This document shows positions 6,198 to 12,943 of a stretch of 19,309 nt of DNA, piece by piece. The stretch lies in NCBI GenBank assembly GCA_025935655.1, contig JAICUV010000030.1:1-19309 (forward strand), given 5' to 3'. Position 1 is the first letter of the stretch, and every line of letters starts with the position of its first letter. This stretch comes from Chloroflexota bacterium. GTDB taxonomy: Bacteria; Chloroflexota; Limnocylindria; Limnocylindrales; CSP1-4. The notes beneath the pieces are model-generated. The model saw nothing but the letters and a program-made list of their open reading frames with translations, searched no databases and was not told the DNA's origin. Both the position numbers and the translations under genes were made by a program.

Positions 6198-7121
6198 ATG
6201 CGGTTCGGCGCGGCGTACTGGGTGCAGCGGACGGGGTGGCCCGATCTCCGCCGGTCGGTCCTCCACGCGGAGGCCTGCGGGTTCGACGACCTGTGGATCG
6301 ACGACCACCTGCTCTCGGACGAGGGCGCGTGGCAGGACCCGAAGCTCGAGGGGTGGTCGACCCTCGCGGCGATCGCCGCCCTCACGACGCGCCCGCGCCT
6401 CGGGCTCATGGTGGCCGCGAACACGTTCCGCAACCCGGGGCTCACGGCGAAGCTCGCGACGACGCTCGACCACCTGAGCGACGGACGCGCGATCCTCGGC
6501 ATCGGCGCGGGCTGGTTCGCCCGCGAGCACGAGGCGTTCGGGCTCGACTTCGGCACCGGCTTCGGCGAGCGGCTCGATCGCCTGGCGGAGGCCGTGCCCC
6601 TGGTCCGCCGCCTGCTGGACGGCGAGCGGGTGACCCACGACGGCCGGTTCTACCGCTTCGAGGACGCGATCTGTGCGCCCCGGCCGATCCAGCCGCACCT
6701 CCCGATCCTCATCGGCGGCTCCGGCCCCACCAAGACGTTGCCGCTCATCGCGCGCTCCGGCGACCTGTGGAACGCGTACGGCCGGCCCGACGAGCTGGCG
6801 GCCTCCGACGCGATCCTGCGCGCGGCCTGCGACGCGGTCGGGCGGGACCAGCGCGAGATCGAGCGCACCTTCAACGCCAACGTCGTGATCCGGGCGACGC
6901 GCGAGGAGGCCGAGCGTGCCTGGCGCCGCTGGGTCGACGCACATCTCCCGCAGGCGGGCGAGGACCGGCTCAGCGCCTTCGGGACGGTGGCGGACGTCGC
7001 CGAGGCGCTGGACGCCTACCGAGCGGTCGGGTTCGAGCACCCGGTGCTGATCTTCCGGACGCCCTTCGACCACGAGACCATGGACCGCCTGCCGGAGCTC
7101 CGGGCCGCGCTCGGGAGCTGA
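6198..7121 (+). CDS. LLM-class flavin/F420-dependent oxidoreductase
   Basis: A 307-aa TIM-barrel oxidoreductase of the luciferase-like monooxygenase superfamily, which uses FMN or F420. Visible family features are MRFGAAYWVQ at the start, the WIDDHL segment (about 33-38), LGLMVAANTFRNPGLTAKLATTLDHLSDGRAILGIGAGW (about 68-107) followed by FAREHEAFGLDF, the RLDRLAEAVPLVRRLL helix, and P-x-LIGGSGPTKTL with the cofactor phosphate loop. The pattern is closest to the Rv1855c-like subgroup annotated as probable F420-dependent, but cofactor choice cannot be fixed from sequence alone and no F420 biosynthesis gene is in the window. The substrate is unknown. The ATG at 6198 lacks a ribosome site and probably initiates a leaderless message. 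It is convergent with the methyltransferase gene, 12 bp between stops. Confidence 0.88.
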   Translation: MRFGAAYWVQRTGWPDLRRSVLHAEACGFDDLWIDDHLLSDEGAWQDPKLEGWSTLAAIAALTTRPRLGLMVAANTFRNPGLTAKLATTLDHLSDGRAILGIGAGWFAREHEAFGLDFGTGFGERLDRLAEAVPLVRRLLDGERVTHDGRFYRFEDAICAPRPIQPHLPILIGGSGPTKTLPLIARSGDLWNAYGRPDELAASDAILRAACDAVGRDQREIERTFNANVVIRATREEAERAWRRWVDAHLPQAGEDRLSAFGTVADVAEALDAYRAVGFEHPVLIFRTPFDHETMDRLPELRAALGS

Positions 7122-7124
7122 GCC

Positions 7125-7148
7125 GCGGTCGCGTCAGCGGACGACCGC
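7125..7148. terminator. Weak hairpin at the convergent oxidoreductase/methyltransferase junction
   Basis: GCGGTCG (7125-7131) and CGACCGC (7142-7148) form a 7-bp stem with a 10-nt loop covering the 12-bp space and the methyltransferase stop codon. It is short and has no T tract; it is offered as a possible bidirectional terminator only. Confidence 0.3.
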
Positions 7149-8156
7149 CCGGACAACCGCGTAGCCCATCGTGGAGTCCACTCGGCCCACGGGGTCGAAG
7201 CCGTGGGCGCGCAGGAACGCGTCGAGCTCGCGGCCGGCCCAGGTCGCGCCGAGCCCGTCGGATTCCGCGGTCTTGCTCTCCTGGAAGCAGTAGAGGAGGT
7301 CCGAGCCGTAGACGATGATCGCCGTGGGGTCGGCGGCGTCGATCGCAGGGTTGCCCGACAGCGACGCCTCCGCGATGAGGAGCGACCCGCCCGGCCGCAG
7401 CGCGGCGCGGACGGCGTCGATCAGCCTCCCCGGCGACGTCACGTGGTGGAGCGCGTCCAGGATGAGCACGAGATCGAACGTCGACCGGCCGAGCTCCGCG
7501 CCATCGCGTGCCTCGAACCGGACGTTGGCCAGGCCGTTCGTCGCCGCGGCAGCCGTGGCGAGCGCCACCTGCCGCTGGTCGAGCTCGAAGCCCGTGAACC
7601 GTGACGCGGGATAGGCGGCGCCGAGGAGGCGCAGGGCGGTGCCCCCACCGGGGCCGATCTCCGCCACGTCGATCCCGTCGCGCAGGGCCGACTCGAGGAC
7701 CGGATGGCCGGCGATCCACTCGCCGACGAGGAGCGCCTCGTACATCGGTGCGTTCACGAGCTCGGGGAGCGGTCCGAAGGCGGCCTGGAGCTCGTCCGAC
7801 GAGATCCCGCCGCCATCGCGCATCGCCCGCTCCACCCTGGGCAGCAGCCCGCCGAGCGGGCCGAGCAGCTCGACGACGGGCCCGACGCCGATCGGCGCGC
7901 CGCCGCGGAGCAGCCCGAGGACGTCCTCCACCGGCACGTAGGTGCCGGCGTCGAGCGTCGCGTAGCCGGCCGCCACCATCGCGTCGGCCCAGCGGGCAGC
8001 GTTCGCGGGATCGGTCGACGACCTCGTCGCCAGGTCGTCGGCGGTGCCGGGCGCATCGAGCAGCGCCTGCGTGAGTCCCGTCCGCAGGCCCAGGGCCAGC
8101 GTGGTCGCCGCATACCAGCGTGCGACGTCCGAGAACAGGTTGGGCTGGTCGGCCAT
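7134..8156 (-). CDS. Class I SAM-dependent methyltransferase with N-terminal winged-helix-like domain
   Basis: A 340-aa protein. Residues 1-80 look like the winged-helix dimerisation domain of small-molecule methyltransferases (ALGLRTGLTQALLDAPGTADDLATRSSTD, then AGYATLDAGTYVP). The Rossmann methyltransferase fold follows, with motif I AEIGPGGGT (165-173), the acidic FELDQ (189-193) closing strand 2, FDLVLILDALHHV and LRPGGSLLIAEA. The overall shape resembles the mycobacterial Rv2258c-type methyltransferases. The substrate is not evident. I chose the ATG at 8156, preceded by GAGGTG, over an upstream ATG at 8204 because the domain begins there. It lies 84 bp downstream of hemY on the same strand. 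A hairpin follows hemY, so it may be a separate transcript, but read-through from the hem operon is possible. Confidence 0.85.
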   Translation of the reverse strand: MADQPNLFSDVARWYAATTLALGLRTGLTQALLDAPGTADDLATRSSTDPANAARWADAMVAAGYATLDAGTYVPVEDVLGLLRGGAPIGVGPVVELLGPLGGLLPRVERAMRDGGGISSDELQAAFGPLPELVNAPMYEALLVGEWIAGHPVLESALRDGIDVAEIGPGGGTALRLLGAAYPASRFTGFELDQRQVALATAAAATNGLANVRFEARDGAELGRSTFDLVLILDALHHVTSPGRLIDAVRAALRPGGSLLIAEASLSGNPAIDAADPTAIIVYGSDLLYCFQESKTAESDGLGATWAGRELDAFLRAHGFDPVGRVDSTMGYAVVRAVVR

Positions 8157-8199
8157 GCACGCACCTCGAGTCGCGGATCCATCCCCGTCGGTGACCGGG

Positions 8200-8205
8200 A
8201 GCATA
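8200..8205 (-). promoter_or_regulatory. Possible -10 element for the methyltransferase gene
   Basis: TATGCT on the minus strand in the hemY-methyltransferase spacer, about 44 nt upstream of the ATG. No matching -35 was found, so this rests on one hexamer in otherwise GC-rich DNA. Confidence 0.25.
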
Positions 8206-8213
8206 GGTTCGAT

Positions 8214-8238
8214 GCCGGGCGGCCGTGTGCGCCCCGGC
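8214..8238. terminator. Hairpin just after hemY (possible end of the hem operon)
   Basis: GCCGGGCG (8214-8221) pairs with CGCCCCGGC (8230-8238) with one bulged base and an 8-nt loop, beginning 3 bp past the hemY stop on the minus strand. There is no T tract. Its position suggests termination or 3'-end protection of the hem transcript. Confidence 0.4.
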
Positions 8239-8240
8239 GG

Positions 8241-9683
8241 TCAGCCGACCGCGATCGCGCCCGGCTGCTCGACCGTCTGGCCGTCCCGGCCCCCGAGGCG
8301 GGCAAGCACGCGCTTCGCCGCCGCGTCGGCGCCCGAGATGCAGTCGGGCAGCCCCACCCCCCGGTAGGACGATCCCGCGAGGACCACCGCGGGCCACGCG
8401 GTTGTCGCCTCGTCGATGGCGGCGACGCGCGCCAGGTGCCCGACGGTGTAGCGCGGCATCGAGCCCGCCCACCGCGCGACGCGGACGAGCAGCGGCTCCC
8501 CGCTGATCCCGAGCGTCCGCTCCGCGTCGGCGCGGGCCGCCGCTGCGAGCTCCTCGTCGGGGAGCGACGTCCAGGCGCCCTCGTCGCGGACGAACATCCG
8601 GAGCAGGACCGTGTCATCGGGCGCGCGGCCGGACCACTTCTCGGAGGTCCAGGTGCAGGCGGAGATCGCGCCGCCCTCCGCGGCCGGGACGAGGTAGCCG
8701 TGCCCCACCAGCGGGTGCGCGACGCGCTCGCGCGGGTAGGCCAGCGTCACCAGGATCGACGTCCCATGCGGGATCCCGCGGAGCGCGCTCGATGCGCCCG
8801 GGACCTCGTCGGCGAGCAGCGTCGCGGCGACCGGTGCCGGGGCGGCGATCAGGACGGCGTCGAAGCGGTCGAGGCTGCCGTCCGTGAAGCGGGCGGCGAC
8901 ACCGGTCCCGGCGCGCACGAGCGTGCGCACCCCGAGCCCCGTCCGGACGTCGACGCCGCGCTCCCCCAGCGAGGCCTCGAGCGCGCCGATCAGCGTGTCC
9001 ATCCCCGGCGCCAGCGACACGAACGCGCCGAGGCCCTTCGCCCCGGCGGGACGCGCCGCGATCGCCGCTCGCATCCTGCGCCCGTCGGCGAGCCCGGCGA
9101 ACAGCAGGCTCCGGTGCTCGCGCTCGGCCGTGCGCAGCGTGGGCACGACCGCGTCCAGGCTCAGCTCGTCGACCGGCGTCCCGTAGACGCCGCCCACGAG
9201 CGGCCCCGCGAGCCGCTCCACCAGCGGCGATCCGAGCCGCTCCCGCAGGAACGTGCCCACGGCGACGTCGTCCGGCCGGAGGATCCGCGGCCACACGACG
9301 TCCTTCGCCATCCGGAGCTTCTCCGGCAGCGAGAACAGGCGCGTCCGCGCGAACGGCATGGCGCGCGTCGGGAGCACCAGGCCGAGGCCCTCCGGCATCG
9401 GGACCAGCCGGCCCCGGTGGCGGATGAACACTGCGCGGGGATCCCTCGTGCCCACGAGCTGGTCGGCCAGGCCCAGCTCGCGCGCCAGGAGGACAGCGGC
9501 GGGTCGCGTGGCGAGGAACGAGTCCGGGCCGCGCTCGATCACGAGGCCGTCGACCCGCTCCGTGGCGACCTTACCGCCGAGCCGCGGCGCCGCCTCGACG
9601 AGCGTGACCGGGACGCCGTCGCCCGCGAGGGCACGCGCGGCCGCGAGACCGCTGATGCCGCCACCGACGACGAGGACGCCCAT
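8241..9683 (-). CDS. hemY: Protoporphyrinogen/coproporphyrinogen oxidase (HemY/CgoX type)
   Basis: An FAD enzyme that removes six electrons from a porphyrinogen using oxygen. The 480-aa protein opens with the dinucleotide-binding motif VVGGGISGLAAARAL (4-18), then RLGGKVATE (34-42), VIERGPDSF (48-56) and the membrane/substrate domain with VERLAGPLVGGVYGTPVDELS. It closes with the family C-terminal FAD motif SSYRGVGLPDCISG (about 442-455). Length and motifs match HemY-type oxidases, not the flavodoxin-like HemG or HemJ. In organisms with the coproporphyrin branch the same family acts on coproporphyrinogen III; the ferrochelatase type encoded here favours that reading, but sequence motifs alone do not settle it. 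The start is ATG at 9683, 15 nt after the upstream stop and without a ribosome site, so translation is probably coupled. It is the last recognisable gene of the hem operon. Confidence 0.93.
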   Translation of the reverse strand: MGVLVVGGGISGLAAARALAGDGVPVTLVEAAPRLGGKVATERVDGLVIERGPDSFLATRPAAVLLARELGLADQLVGTRDPRAVFIRHRGRLVPMPEGLGLVLPTRAMPFARTRLFSLPEKLRMAKDVVWPRILRPDDVAVGTFLRERLGSPLVERLAGPLVGGVYGTPVDELSLDAVVPTLRTAEREHRSLLFAGLADGRRMRAAIAARPAGAKGLGAFVSLAPGMDTLIGALEASLGERGVDVRTGLGVRTLVRAGTGVAARFTDGSLDRFDAVLIAAPAPVAATLLADEVPGASSALRGIPHGTSILVTLAYPRERVAHPLVGHGYLVPAAEGGAISACTWTSEKWSGRAPDDTVLLRMFVRDEGAWTSLPDEELAAAARADAERTLGISGEPLLVRVARWAGSMPRYTVGHLARVAAIDEATTAWPAVVLAGSSYRGVGLPDCISGADAAAKRVLARLGGRDGQTVEQPGAIAVG

Positions 9684-9698
9684 GACCGGAGGGGGCCG

Positions 9699-10916
9699 CT
9701 ACGCGCTGGCCGCGACGGGCATGCCGTACGCGGGCACGTCGCCGGACGGGACGTACGGGCAGAGCGGATCCGCCTCGAGCGGATCGCCCGTCCACGCGTA
9801 GGCGCGCGCCCGGGAGCCACCGCACACGCGGTTGTACTCGCAGGCGCCACAGCGGCCCTTGAACGCCTCCGGCGTCCGGAGGTCGCGCATGACGGGGTGG
9901 TCCCGGTAGACGTCGACGATGGAGTGGGTGCGGACGTTGCCCAGCGGGATCGGCAGGAAGCCCGACGGGTTGATCGTCCCGTCGTGGTTGATGAACACGA
10001 TCCCGTTGCCGTCGCGGATCCCGAACCCGCGGCCGACGGACGTGGCCAGGATCTCGTCCTCGGTCCTGCCGTCGGCGAGCCAGCTGCGGATCGCGAGCCG
10101 CCGGTAGTGCGTCGCCTCCGTCGTCTTGACCTGGAACGGGGCGGTCTTCGCGAGCTCGAACAGCCAGGCGTGGAGCTTCTCGCTCTGGCCGGGCGTGACC
10201 TCCCGCAGGCCGGCGCCGCGGCCGGTGGTGATCAGCATGAACAGGCTCCAGCGCATGATGTCCATGCCCTTGAGCAGCTCGTAGACGGCCGGCAGATCCT
10301 CCAGCGTCTCGTCCGTCACCAGCGTGTTCACCTGGATCGGCAGGCCGGCCGCCCGGGCCCACCTCGCGGCCTGGAGCGTCTTGTCGAACGTGCCCGGCAC
10401 CATCCGGAAGCCGTCGTGGCGCGCGGCGTCCGACCCGTCGAGGCTGAGGCTGATGTTCTGGATGCCCGCTTCGCGAAGGCGCTCCATGACCGGCTGGGTG
10501 AGCAGCGGCGTGGCAGCTGGCGCGAGCGAGGCGCCGATCCCGCGAGCGGTCGCGGCCCGCACGAGGTCCTCGAGGTCGGGCCGGTTCAGCGGGTCGCCGC
10601 CCGTGAACACCACGTGCGGGTACGGACGCCCGAACCTCGTGATCTCGTCGAGCAACGCGTAGCCCTCGTCCGTCGTCAGCTCGAGCGGGTTGCGCTCCGC
10701 CTGCGCGGTGGCCCGGCAGTGACGGCAGGCGAGCCCGCAGGCGAGCGTCGTCTCCCAGTAGACGAGCATCGGCGCGCGGTCGTAGACGAAGCCCTCGGCG
10801 CGGACGGCGCCGACGCCGGTGATGCCCCCCGGATGGCCGCCGGGTTGGCCGCCCGGGTGCCCTCCGGGATGGCCGGCGGGCCGCGGCGCGGGGACGGGGT
10901 CGATCGATGCGGACAT
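9699..10916 (-). CDS. Radical SAM/SPASM protein, AhbD/NirJ-like, in the hem operon
   Basis: A 405-aa protein with the radical SAM cluster motif C60-x3-C64-x2-C67, the SAM-contact motif TGGDPL (105-110) and a C-terminal SPASM-type cluster domain: C356-x2-C359-x5-C365 with GGSRARAYAWTGD and then C386. This C-terminal pattern is shared with AhbD (decarboxylation of iron-coproporphyrin III to haem b) and NirJ, and the layout fits the uncharacterised TIGR04053 family. It sits between hemH and hemY in an operon lacking HemF, HemN and HemQ, which suggests it decarboxylates a porphyrin propionate side chain. That role is inference. The N terminus carries an unusual His-Pro-Gly-Gly repeat (16-31), possibly metal binding. 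The start is ATG at 10916 with AGAGGAG 7 nt upstream. Confidence is high in the family and moderate in a haem role. Confidence 0.88.
   Translation of the reverse strand: MSASIDPVPAPRPAGHPGGHPGGQPGGHPGGITGVGAVRAEGFVYDRAPMLVYWETTLACGLACRHCRATAQAERNPLELTTDEGYALLDEITRFGRPYPHVVFTGGDPLNRPDLEDLVRAATARGIGASLAPAATPLLTQPVMERLREAGIQNISLSLDGSDAARHDGFRMVPGTFDKTLQAARWARAAGLPIQVNTLVTDETLEDLPAVYELLKGMDIMRWSLFMLITTGRGAGLREVTPGQSEKLHAWLFELAKTAPFQVKTTEATHYRRLAIRSWLADGRTEDEILATSVGRGFGIRDGNGIVFINHDGTINPSGFLPIPLGNVRTHSIVDVYRDHPVMRDLRTPEAFKGRCGACEYNRVCGGSRARAYAWTGDPLEADPLCPYVPSGDVPAYGMPVAASA
10824..10871 (-). repeat. Four 12-bp repeats encoding HPGG units
   Basis: Codons 16-31 of the radical SAM/SPASM gene encode HPGG-HPGG-QPGG-HPGG in four 12-nt units. 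Being in phase with the reading frame, expansion or contraction would keep the gene open. Three histidines spaced by PGG could bind a metal. Confidence 0.7.
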
Positions 10917-10923
10917 GGGGTGG

Positions 10924-10930
10924 CTCCTCT
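10924..10930 (-). promoter_or_regulatory. Strong ribosome binding site of the radical SAM/SPASM gene
   Basis: AGAGGAG on the minus strand, 7 nt before the ATG at 10916, in the 21-nt gap after hemH. It confirms a start that includes the HPGG repeat segment. Confidence 0.75.
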
Positions 10931-10937
10931 GGTCGGC

Positions 10938-11873
10938 CTAGGCGACCGGGACGGGTGCGAGCGCCGTCGTCGCGACGTCAGCGAGGCCGGCGATGAAGAC
11001 GGGGTCGGTGTTCATCGAGCGAGCGCGCTCCAGGCGGATCCCCGCCTCGCGGGCCACGCCCTGCGCCTCGATGTCGATGTCGTAGAGGACCTCCAGGTGG
11101 TCCGCGGTGAAGCCGACGGGACGGACGACGAGCTCGCGCACGCCCTCGGCACCGAGGCGGCGCAACTCGGCGAGGATGTCCGGACCCAGCCACTCCTCGC
11201 CGGTCCGGCCGGCGCTCTGGAAGCTGAACGTGTACCGCTCCAGCCCGAGCGCCTCGGCGACCAGGAATGCCGTCGCGGCGAGCTCGTCCGGGTACGGGTC
11301 GCCGTCGGCGACGACGCGGGCGGGCAGGCTGTGGGCGGTGAACATGACGAGCGGCGCGGACGGGTCCTCGAACCGGGCGAGCGCCTCGCGGGTGGTGTCT
11401 GCGAGCGCCTCGATGAACCGGGGCTGGTCGTGCCACGAGGCCACGTACTCCACGCGCGGCGGCGTGCCGCCCGCCGTCGCGATCTCCGCAAGCGCGGCAT
11501 CGACGGCCCGGCGGTACCCGGCCGCGTTGGACGACGCCTGGGGCGCCATGGCGATGGCGGCGAGCCGCTCCACCCCGTCGGCGGCCATGCGCTTGACGAC
11601 GTCCCCGATCCGTGGCGCGATGTGGCGCATTCCCGCGTACACGGGCACCGGGGTCATGCGTGCCGCGAGCTCCGCCTGGAGCGCCGCGCGCTGTGCCTCG
11701 ACGACCTGCGACAGCGGCGACCCGCCGCCGATCGCCGCGTAGCGCGCCGTCAGCTCCGCGAGCAGGTGGGGCGGCGGCGGCGAGCCGCGCCGGATGTCCG
11801 TGTAGTACGCCTCGACCTGGTCGAGCCGGTCGGGCGAGCCGTAGGCCATGAGGAGGACGGCATCGCGGGTCAT
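10938..11873 (-). CDS. hemH: Ferrochelatase, coproporphyrin-ferrochelatase (CpfC)-like
   Basis: Inserts ferrous iron into a porphyrin. The 311-aa soluble protein has MAYGSP (9-14), YYTDIRRG (23-30), RYAAIGGGSPL (44-54), the catalytic histidine H181 in TAHSLPA and the glutamate E261 in DHLEVLYDID. The segments GDPYPDELAATA, FQSAGRTGEEWLGPDI and GFTADHLEVLYD follow the Bacillus subtilis-type enzyme closely. That enzyme is a coproporphyrin ferrochelatase in the Gram-positive pathway, so iron-coproporphyrin III may be the product here; this is inference from similarity. There is no [2Fe-2S]-binding C-terminal tail. The start is ATG at 11873, overlapping the hemE stop in an ATGA junction that implies translational coupling. 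The radical SAM gene follows after 21 nt. Confidence 0.94.
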   Translation of the reverse strand: MTRDAVLLMAYGSPDRLDQVEAYYTDIRRGSPPPPHLLAELTARYAAIGGGSPLSQVVEAQRAALQAELAARMTPVPVYAGMRHIAPRIGDVVKRMAADGVERLAAIAMAPQASSNAAGYRRAVDAALAEIATAGGTPPRVEYVASWHDQPRFIEALADTTREALARFEDPSAPLVMFTAHSLPARVVADGDPYPDELAATAFLVAEALGLERYTFSFQSAGRTGEEWLGPDILAELRRLGAEGVRELVVRPVGFTADHLEVLYDIDIEAQGVAREAGIRLERARSMNTDPVFIAGLADVATTALAPVPVA

Positions 11874-12943
11874 CGTGACGCTCCGTGGTCGTGGACCAGG
11901 TCGACGAGCCGCGCGAGCTGGTCCGGGTCCGTGGACGGAAGCACGCCGTGCCCCAGGTTGAAGATGTGGCCGGGCCGGCGGTCGTTCTGCTCGAGCACCC
12001 AGCGGGCGCCCTCCTCCACCCCGGACCAGGGGCCCAGCAGCAGCACCGGATCGAGGTTGCCCTGCACCGCGCGGTCGCCGACGATCCGCCGGCCCTCGGA
12101 CAGCGCGATCCGCCAGTCGAGCCCGATGACGTCGCCCCCGGCGGCGGCCTGGAGCGAGAGCAGGCCCGCGGTCCCCACGCCGAAGTGCGTGCGCGGGACG
12201 CCCAGCCCGGCGAGCCCGTCGAACAGGCGGGTCATCCAGGGCATCAGCCGGCGCTCGTAGTCGAGCGGGCTGAGGCCGCCCACCCACGAGTCGAACAGCT
12301 GCACGGCCTCCGCGCCCGCCGCGACCTGCGCCCGCAGGTAGCGGAGCGTCGCCTCGACGAGGATGTCGAGCAGGCCCGCCCAGACGTCGGGCTGCGCGTG
12401 CATGAGCCGCTTGGTGTTGACGAAGTCGCGTGACGGGCCGCCCTCGACCAGGTAGCAGGCGAGCGTGAACGGCGCGCCCGCGAACCCGATGAGCGGGACC
12501 GCGGACTCGCGGCGGACGATCCGGATCGCGTCGAGCAGCGGGGCGACGGCGGCCTCGGGCTCGAACGGGCGGAAGCGGTCGAGGTCGGCCGCCGTGCGGA
12601 TCGGGCGCTCGATGACCGGGCCCACGCCCTCCTTGATGTCGAACTCGATGCCGAGGCCGGCGAGCGGCGTCGTGATGTCTGCGAACAGGATCGCGGCGTC
12701 CACGCCCAGCCGGCGGACCGGCTGGAGCGTGACCTCGGCACACAGGGCCGCGTCACGCGTGATCTCGAGCAGCGTCGCGGTCTCCCGGACCTTGCGGTAC
12801 TCGGGGAGCGCGCGCCCCGCCTGGCGCATGAACCACACGGGCGTGGCGTCCACCGGCAGCCCTCGCGCGGCCCGCAGGAAGCGCGCGTCCGGACGCGGGG
12901 CAGGCGCGGCGTCGGGGGCCGGGGCCGGCATCGCCGCGCTCAT
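11870..12943 (-). CDS. hemE: Uroporphyrinogen III decarboxylase
   Basis: Decarboxylates the four acetate side chains of uroporphyrinogen III to give coproporphyrinogen III, in the cytoplasm. The 357-aa protein carries both family signatures, PVWFMRQAGR (35-44) and GFAGAPFTLACYLVEGG (153-169), as well as the catalytic aspartate D89 in ILFADITTPL and the C-terminal FNLGHGVLP. The first 20 residues are a Pro/Ala-rich extension. The start is ATG at 12943, sharing ATGA with the hemL stop; the frame continues upstream into hemL but that is not conserved sequence. HemE consumes the product of the HemCD fusion and feeds the HemY/HemH steps encoded downstream. Confidence 0.96.
   Translation of the reverse strand: MSAAMPAPAPDAAPAPRPDARFLRAARGLPVDATPVWFMRQAGRALPEYRKVRETATLLEITRDAALCAEVTLQPVRRLGVDAAILFADITTPLAGLGIEFDIKEGVGPVIERPIRTAADLDRFRPFEPEAAVAPLLDAIRIVRRESAVPLIGFAGAPFTLACYLVEGGPSRDFVNTKRLMHAQPDVWAGLLDILVEATLRYLRAQVAAGAEAVQLFDSWVGGLSPLDYERRLMPWMTRLFDGLAGLGVPRTHFGVGTAGLLSLQAAAGGDVIGLDWRIALSEGRRIVGDRAVQGNLDPVLLLGPWSGVEEGARWVLEQNDRRPGHIFNLGHGVLPSTDPDQLARLVDLVHDHGASR

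Noticed and set aside
6180..7073. Extension of the mutY frame upstream of 6179
   Set aside because: It runs antisense through the whole flavin oxidoreductase gene and shows no similarity to MutY N termini.
8157..8240. Possible small gene between hemY and the methyltransferase gene
   Set aside because: Only 84 bp, no open frame with a ribosome site; it holds a hairpin and a promoter-like hexamer.
10824..10871. Four regularly spaced repeats considered as a CRISPR-like array
   Set aside because: Units are 12 bp, contiguous with no spacers, and lie in frame within a coding sequence.
7704..12260. A 1518-codon open frame on the plus strand opposite hemY, the radical SAM gene, hemH and hemE
   Set aside because: It lies antisense to clearly homologous genes, has Arg/Asp/Glu/Pro/Gly-rich nonsense composition and no domain; long antisense frames are expected at this GC content.
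11874..12743. Extension of the hemH frame upstream of 11873
   Set aside because: It overlaps hemE out of frame; the conserved HemH N terminus starts at MTRDAVLLMAYG, with an ATGA junction.
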